DNA of 41,911 bases, from positions 1 to 41,911 of the forward strand of contig NZ_JASDDJ010000027.1 of the NCBI RefSeq assembly GCF_030407455.1, written 5' to 3'. The DNA comes from Psychrobacter sp. 5A.1. Its GTDB lineage: Bacteria > Pseudomonadota > Gammaproteobacteria > Pseudomonadales > Moraxellaceae. Of this stretch, positions 37,544 through 41,911 are shown piece after piece. The notes beneath the pieces were generated by a model that saw nothing but the letters and a program-made list of their open reading frames with translations, ran no database searches and had not been told where the DNA came from. The position numbers and the translations under genes are program-made. The stretch's first letter is position 1, and the number at the start of each line of letters is the position of its first letter.

Positions 37544-39370
37544 GTGACGCAAACCACGCAAAGTCCGAATATGACAGGACGTACCCAAACGGGTAATGCC
37601 GCCAAAAATTTTGAAGAAAAGCAACAACGTCTTGCTGAAGGTAGTGAGCAGCCTGTAATGCTGTCTGGTGCTGAGATGTTGGTGCAATCACTGACTGACG
37701 AAGGTGTCAAATACATCTTTGGCTATCCAGGTGGTGCAGTTTTACACATCTATGATGCGCTGTTTCAGCAAGAAGCGATTGAGCATATTCTCGTGCGCCA
37801 TGAGCAGGCCGCTGGTCACATGGCAGATGCTTATTCACGCGTAACGGGCAACACGGGTGTTGTACTAGCCACATCAGGACCTGGGGCGACCAATACGGTG
37901 ACGGCTATTGCCACCGCCTTTATGGACTCAGTACCGATGGTAGTCATTGCAGGTCAGGTACCAAGCAGCCTAATCGGTGAAGATGCGTTCCAAGAAACAG
38001 ATATGGTCGGCGTGTCACGTCCTATCGTCAAGCATAGCTTTCAAGTACGCCATGCTAGCGAAATCCCCATGATTGTCAAAAAAGCCTTTTATATTGCGCA
38101 GACTGGACGTCCAGGGCCTGTTGTCATTGACGTGCCAAAAGACATGACCGCACCAAGTGAAAAATTCGCTTATGAGTACCCAAAAGAGGTATTTATACGC
38201 TCGTATCAGCCCTCACTCAAAGGTCACAGCGGTCAAATCAAAAAGGCCGTTGAAACGCTATTAGCAGCGCAGCGTCCTATCATCTACGCTGGTGGTGGTG
38301 TGATTTGGAGTAAGGCTCACGAAGAGCTGACTGAGCTTGCGCATCGTCTGAACTTACCCGTGACCAACACTTTAATGGGCCTTGGTACGTTCCCTGGCTC
38401 AGATGAGCAGTTCTTAGGTATGCTTGGCATGCACGGCACTTATGAAGCCAATATGAGCATGCATCATGCTGATGTGATATTGGCTGTCGGTGCACGTTTC
38501 GACGATCGCGTGACCAATAACGTCAAAAAATTCTGTCCTAACGCCACCATTATTCATATCGATATCGACCCTGCTTCGATTTCAAAGACCATCCTTGCGC
38601 ACATTCCTATCGTGGGTGACGTAAAATCTGTCTTAACGGACATGCTAGACATCGTTGGTCAAGACAAGCAGTTAGAGCAACATGCATTGCTTGACTGGTG
38701 GTCGCAGATTAACGAATGGCGTAAACGTCATGGTTTGCGTTATGACACCAGTACTGACAATGGCATCAAGCCACAGAGCGTCGTACAAGCCTTAGATAAA
38801 GTGACTAATAGTAACGCTATTATCACGAGTGACGTCGGCCAGCACCAGATGTTTGCGGCTCTCTATTATACTTATAATGAGCCTCGTCAATGGCTGAACT
38901 CAGGTGGTCTTGGTACCATGGGTGTTGGTCTGCCATATGCGATGGCTGCCAAACTTGCCAATCCAGAGCGTGATGTGGTTTGTATTACTGGTGAAGGCTC
39001 TATTCAGATGAATATCCAAGAGCTATCCACCTGCTTGCAATATAACTTACCAGTCAAAATCCTGAACATCAACAATGCTCAGTTGGGTATGGTTAAGCAG
39101 TGGCAAGACATGCTATATGAAGGTCGTCACGCACAGTCATATATGAATTCACTGCCAGACTTCGTTAAATTGGCCGAAAGTTATGGTCACGTCGGCATCA
39201 AAATTACTGACCCTGCAACTATGGAAGCACAGATAGCAGAAGCGATGGCAATGAAAGACAAGCTGGTATTTATTGACGTTTATGTCGATCGTAATGAGCA
39301 TGTATATCCGATGCAAATCGCTGGACAGACAATGCGTGATATGTGGTTAACAAAAGGGGAGCGTACCTAA
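37544..39370 (+). CDS. ilvI: Acetolactate synthase, large subunit
   Basis: The thiamine-diphosphate enzyme condenses pyruvate with pyruvate or 2-ketobutyrate, the first step of valine, leucine and isoleucine synthesis. It is about 608 aa; the catalytic Glu is in [13 protein letters not shown], and the TPP/Mg motif is GEGSIQMN ... [13 protein letters not shown]. An N-terminal extension of about 40 residues precedes [12 protein letters not shown] compared with E. coli IlvI. Three starts are close: GTG 37535, ATG 37538 and GTG 37544. The AAAGG site is eight bases before 37544 but only two before 37538, so 37544 was taken. The stop overlaps the ilvH ATG by one base. Confidence 0.95.
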   Translation: MTQTTQSPNMTGRTQTGNAAKNFEEKQQRLAEGSEQPVMLSGAEMLVQSLTDEGVKYIFGYPGGAVLHIYDALFQQEAIEHILVRHEQAAGHMADAYSRVTGNTGVVLATSGPGATNTVTAIATAFMDSVPMVVIAGQVPSSLIGEDAFQETDMVGVSRPIVKHSFQVRHASEIPMIVKKAFYIAQTGRPGPVVIDVPKDMTAPSEKFAYEYPKEVFIRSYQPSLKGHSGQIKKAVETLLAAQRPIIYAGGGVIWSKAHEELTELAHRLNLPVTNTLMGLGTFPGSDEQFLGMLGMHGTYEANMSMHHADVILAVGARFDDRVTNNVKKFCPNATIIHIDIDPASISKTILAHIPIVGDVKSVLTDMLDIVGQDKQLEQHALLDWWSQINEWRKRHGLRYDTSTDNGIKPQSVVQALDKVTNSNAIITSDVGQHQMFAALYYTYNEPRQWLNSGGLGTMGVGLPYAMAAKLANPERDVVCITGEGSIQMNIQELSTCLQYNLPVKILNINNAQLGMVKQWQDMLYEGRHAQSYMNSLPDFVKLAESYGHVGIKITDPATMEAQIAEAMAMKDKLVFIDVYVDRNEHVYPMQIAGQTMRDMWLTKGERT

Positions 39371-39867
39371 TGCAACAACAACATCTGATTTCGGTATTGA
39401 TGGAAAACGAAGCGGGTTCGTTGTCGCGGTTAGTCGGCTTGTTCTCACAACGTGGCTACAATATCGAAACCTTAAACGTCGCGCCTACTGATGATCCAAG
39501 TATCTCACGTCTAACGGTAACAACCATTACGTCACCTGAAAGAATTGAGCAAATCACCAAGCAATTGCATAAATTGATTGAAGTGGTTAAAGTGCTTAAT
39601 CTAACAGAAAACGTACACGTTGAGCGTGAGTTGATGCTCATTAAAGTCCGTGCGACGGGCGGTGTACGTGAAGAGATTAAACGCAGCGCAGATATTTTCC
39701 GTGCACAAATCGTTGATGTAAATTCAAATTTATATACGATTCAAATCGTGGGTGACAAAGCCAAACTTGACGGCTTCATCGATGTCATTGGCCGTGAGCG
39801 TATTATGGAAGTGGTTCGCTCAGGGGTTATTGGTATTGCCCGCGGTGAAAAGACTCTAAGCATCTAA
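39370..39867 (+). CDS. ilvH: Acetolactate synthase, small regulatory subunit
   Basis: IlvH activates the large subunit and confers feedback inhibition by valine. The 165-residue protein begins HLISVLMENEAGSLSRLVGL with FSQRGYNIETLNVAPTDD, an ACT domain, followed by the C-terminal ferredoxin-like domain (ELMLIKVRATGGVREEIKRS). The valine-site residues of the ACT domain (N and G in LMENEAGSL) look present. Start 39370 shares one base with the ilvI stop (TAATG); the longer in-frame ATG at 39343 lies in ilvI. Confidence 0.96.
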   Translation: MQQQHLISVLMENEAGSLSRLVGLFSQRGYNIETLNVAPTDDPSISRLTVTTITSPERIEQITKQLHKLIEVVKVLNLTENVHVERELMLIKVRATGGVREEIKRSADIFRAQIVDVNSNLYTIQIVGDKAKLDGFIDVIGRERIMEVVRSGVIGIARGEKTLSI

Positions 39868-39980
39868 TTATTTATCAAAACCAGTTTAAACCAATATTTA
39901 TTTATCTAATCAACAAAGCGCTTATCTTAGTTATTATATTGACTACAGCATAAGCGTTTACTATCCATGGCAAACCATGA

Positions 39981-41018
<1,038 letters not shown>

Positions 41019-41072
41019 GTTTTATACAGATAAAAGTCTTATTCAGATAAAAATCTGATTTAGATTAAATAG

Positions 41073-41105
41073 CCCGTGTTATCACTTGATAGCATGGGTT
41101 TTTTT
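41073..41105 (+). terminator. Terminator after ilvC
   Basis: CCCGTGTTATC (41073-41083), loop ACTT, GATAGCATGGG (41088-41098), including two G-T pairs, then seven T (41099-41105). Confidence 0.88.
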
Positions 41106-41121
41106 ATGCAAAGTATTTGTT

Positions 41122-41218
41122 AGGCGCTTTGCGCTTTGATTTGAATCGGGGTTATCGGTTGAAAACCAGTAATTGCTACCCAATATAAGCAGGCACCTTA
41201 ACATTGGCCAAAGCGCCT
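41122..41218. repeat. Separated 10-bp inverted repeat
   Basis: AGGCGCTTTG (41122-41131) and CAAAGCGCCT (41209-41218) are exact reverse complements separated by 77 bases, between the ilvC terminator and the membrane-protein gene. No function is evident; it could be a long-range stem or a small element relic. Confidence 0.35.
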
Positions 41219-41315
41219 TTGCGATTAACATCCGTCATTGTTCCAACCCGTTTCTAAGTAATTGAATTGGGCGGATGCTTCATTCTCACTTTTTATAGAT
41301 AACAGGTTGTATGTT

Positions 41316-41741
41316 GTGCAAATATCTTATCCAGACTGGCTAACGCCGCAATTCGTGTATATTACTCTTAGCGCTGTGGTAGCAGTTTTAATTTGGATAG
41401 AAGGGGAGATGCTCAAAAAGACCGATGGCAAATTGCCCAAATCTAAATTTTTTCAAGTCAGCTCGTTGCTAGACACATTATGGTTCTTTATCTCCGTGGT
41501 GATCCTATACGTGATTGATTTGACACCATTGGCTATCGCAGTCCCTGCAGCTTACGGCATTTATACGACTTTTGGCTGGATATATGGTACAAAATTATTG
41601 AAGCGTAAAGGCATCCCTGACTCTCCCGCAGATCTAGTGATACCGGCTAAATACATTGCTTATAGTCAGTCGTTTTCGTTGATATTTTTTGCCTTATGTT
41701 TGCTGGTATTAAGTGCACCATGGTTACCGATATCGCAGTAG
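41316..41741 (+). CDS. Hypothetical membrane protein, about 141 aa
   Basis: I do not recognise a family. The protein has about four hydrophobic helices: FVYITLSAVVAVLIWIE, LLDTLWFFISVVILYVI, LAIAVPAAYGIYTTFGWIYG and SFSLIFFALCLLVLSAPW. A Lys-rich cytoplasmic-type loop (LKKTDGKLPKSKFF) follows helix 1. GTG 41316, with AGG nine bases upstream, is the preferred start; TTG codons at 41307 and 41262 are in frame. It has no operon partner in the window. It is probably an inner-membrane protein of unknown role. Confidence 0.7.
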   Translation: MQISYPDWLTPQFVYITLSAVVAVLIWIEGEMLKKTDGKLPKSKFFQVSSLLDTLWFFISVVILYVIDLTPLAIAVPAAYGIYTTFGWIYGTKLLKRKGIPDSPADLVIPAKYIAYSQSFSLIFFALCLLVLSAPWLPISQ

Positions 41742-41839
41742 TCGATACTGAGTACAACAACCTGCTATTAGCCTTTTTTGCTTAGACGATAGTAGATCTG
41801 TTTTTGATATAACAGCGTATATAAATCGGAAATTTATTT

Positions 41840-41911
41840 GGTGGTGTTCTAAAAAGTATGCTGTCATCAGACATAACCATAGTTAATATAAAAGAATACC
41901 AGATCGAATAC
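41840..41911. mobile_element. Terminal fragment of an insertion sequence (right window edge)
   Basis: It begins GGTGGTGTTCTAAAAAGTAT and runs to the window end; with three matching T before it, it is the exact reverse complement of bases 3-77. The insertion is in non-coding DNA, about 100 bases after the membrane-protein stop. Both window ends enter the element from the same terminus, so two copies in opposite orientation flank this segment. Confidence 0.6.

Overview
The window is chromosomal DNA from a gammaproteobacterium of the Moraxellaceae, most likely Psychrobacter. The basis is protein sequence character (S10, L14, SecY, AcpP, MreB and EF-P hydroxylase all read as Psychrobacter/Acinetobacter-like) and gene order (mreBCD-maf-rng directly before the S10 operon, and rpmF directly before fabD without plsX-fabH). 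This is judged from memory, not from a search. Almost all of it is conserved housekeeping DNA with no prophage, CRISPR array, toxin-antitoxin or defence cluster. I found no clear candidate for a new multi-gene system. The less ordinary items are mobile-element traces and non-coding structure.

Layout. 1-2082: a DUF1853 gene cut off by the end of what looks like an insertion sequence, a tiny hypothetical ORF, an AT-rich accessory gene of unknown function, and tRNA-Pro(GGG). 2083-5504 (minus): gatC-gatA-gatB amidotransferase. 6179-11494 (plus): mreB-mreC-mreD (cell shape), maf (nucleotide pyrophosphatase) and rng (RNase G). 11905-26061 (plus): the complete S10, spc and alpha ribosomal protein clusters with secY and rpoA. 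They contain 26 ribosomal protein genes including rpmD and rpmJ, separate promoters before rplN and rpsM, and a strong intrinsic-terminator-like hairpin between rpsH and rplF. 26154-27769 (minus): yciO and epmC. 27955-31684 (plus): yceD-rpmF and fabD-fabG-acpP (fatty acid synthesis). 31978-32487: kbp (BON-LysM). 32575-35828: divergent queG and nnr. 35841-36165: a 325-bp MITE-like element with long terminal inverted repeats. 36177-36674: a secreted DUF4124 protein. 37544-41018: ilvI-ilvH-ilvC (branched-chain amino acids) behind a roughly 0.9-kb non-coding leader. 41316-41741: a small membrane protein.

The first and last about 75 bases are exact reverse complements of each other. This is best read as two copies of one insertion sequence at which the assembly stopped; the right-hand copy lies in non-coding DNA and the left-hand copy breaks the DUF1853 gene.

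Functionally the genes cover translation (tRNA, GatCAB, ribosomal proteins, EF-P hydroxylase, queuosine and t6A-family enzymes), transcription (RpoA), secretion (SecY), envelope growth (MreBCD, Fab enzymes, ACP) and amino acid synthesis (Ilv).
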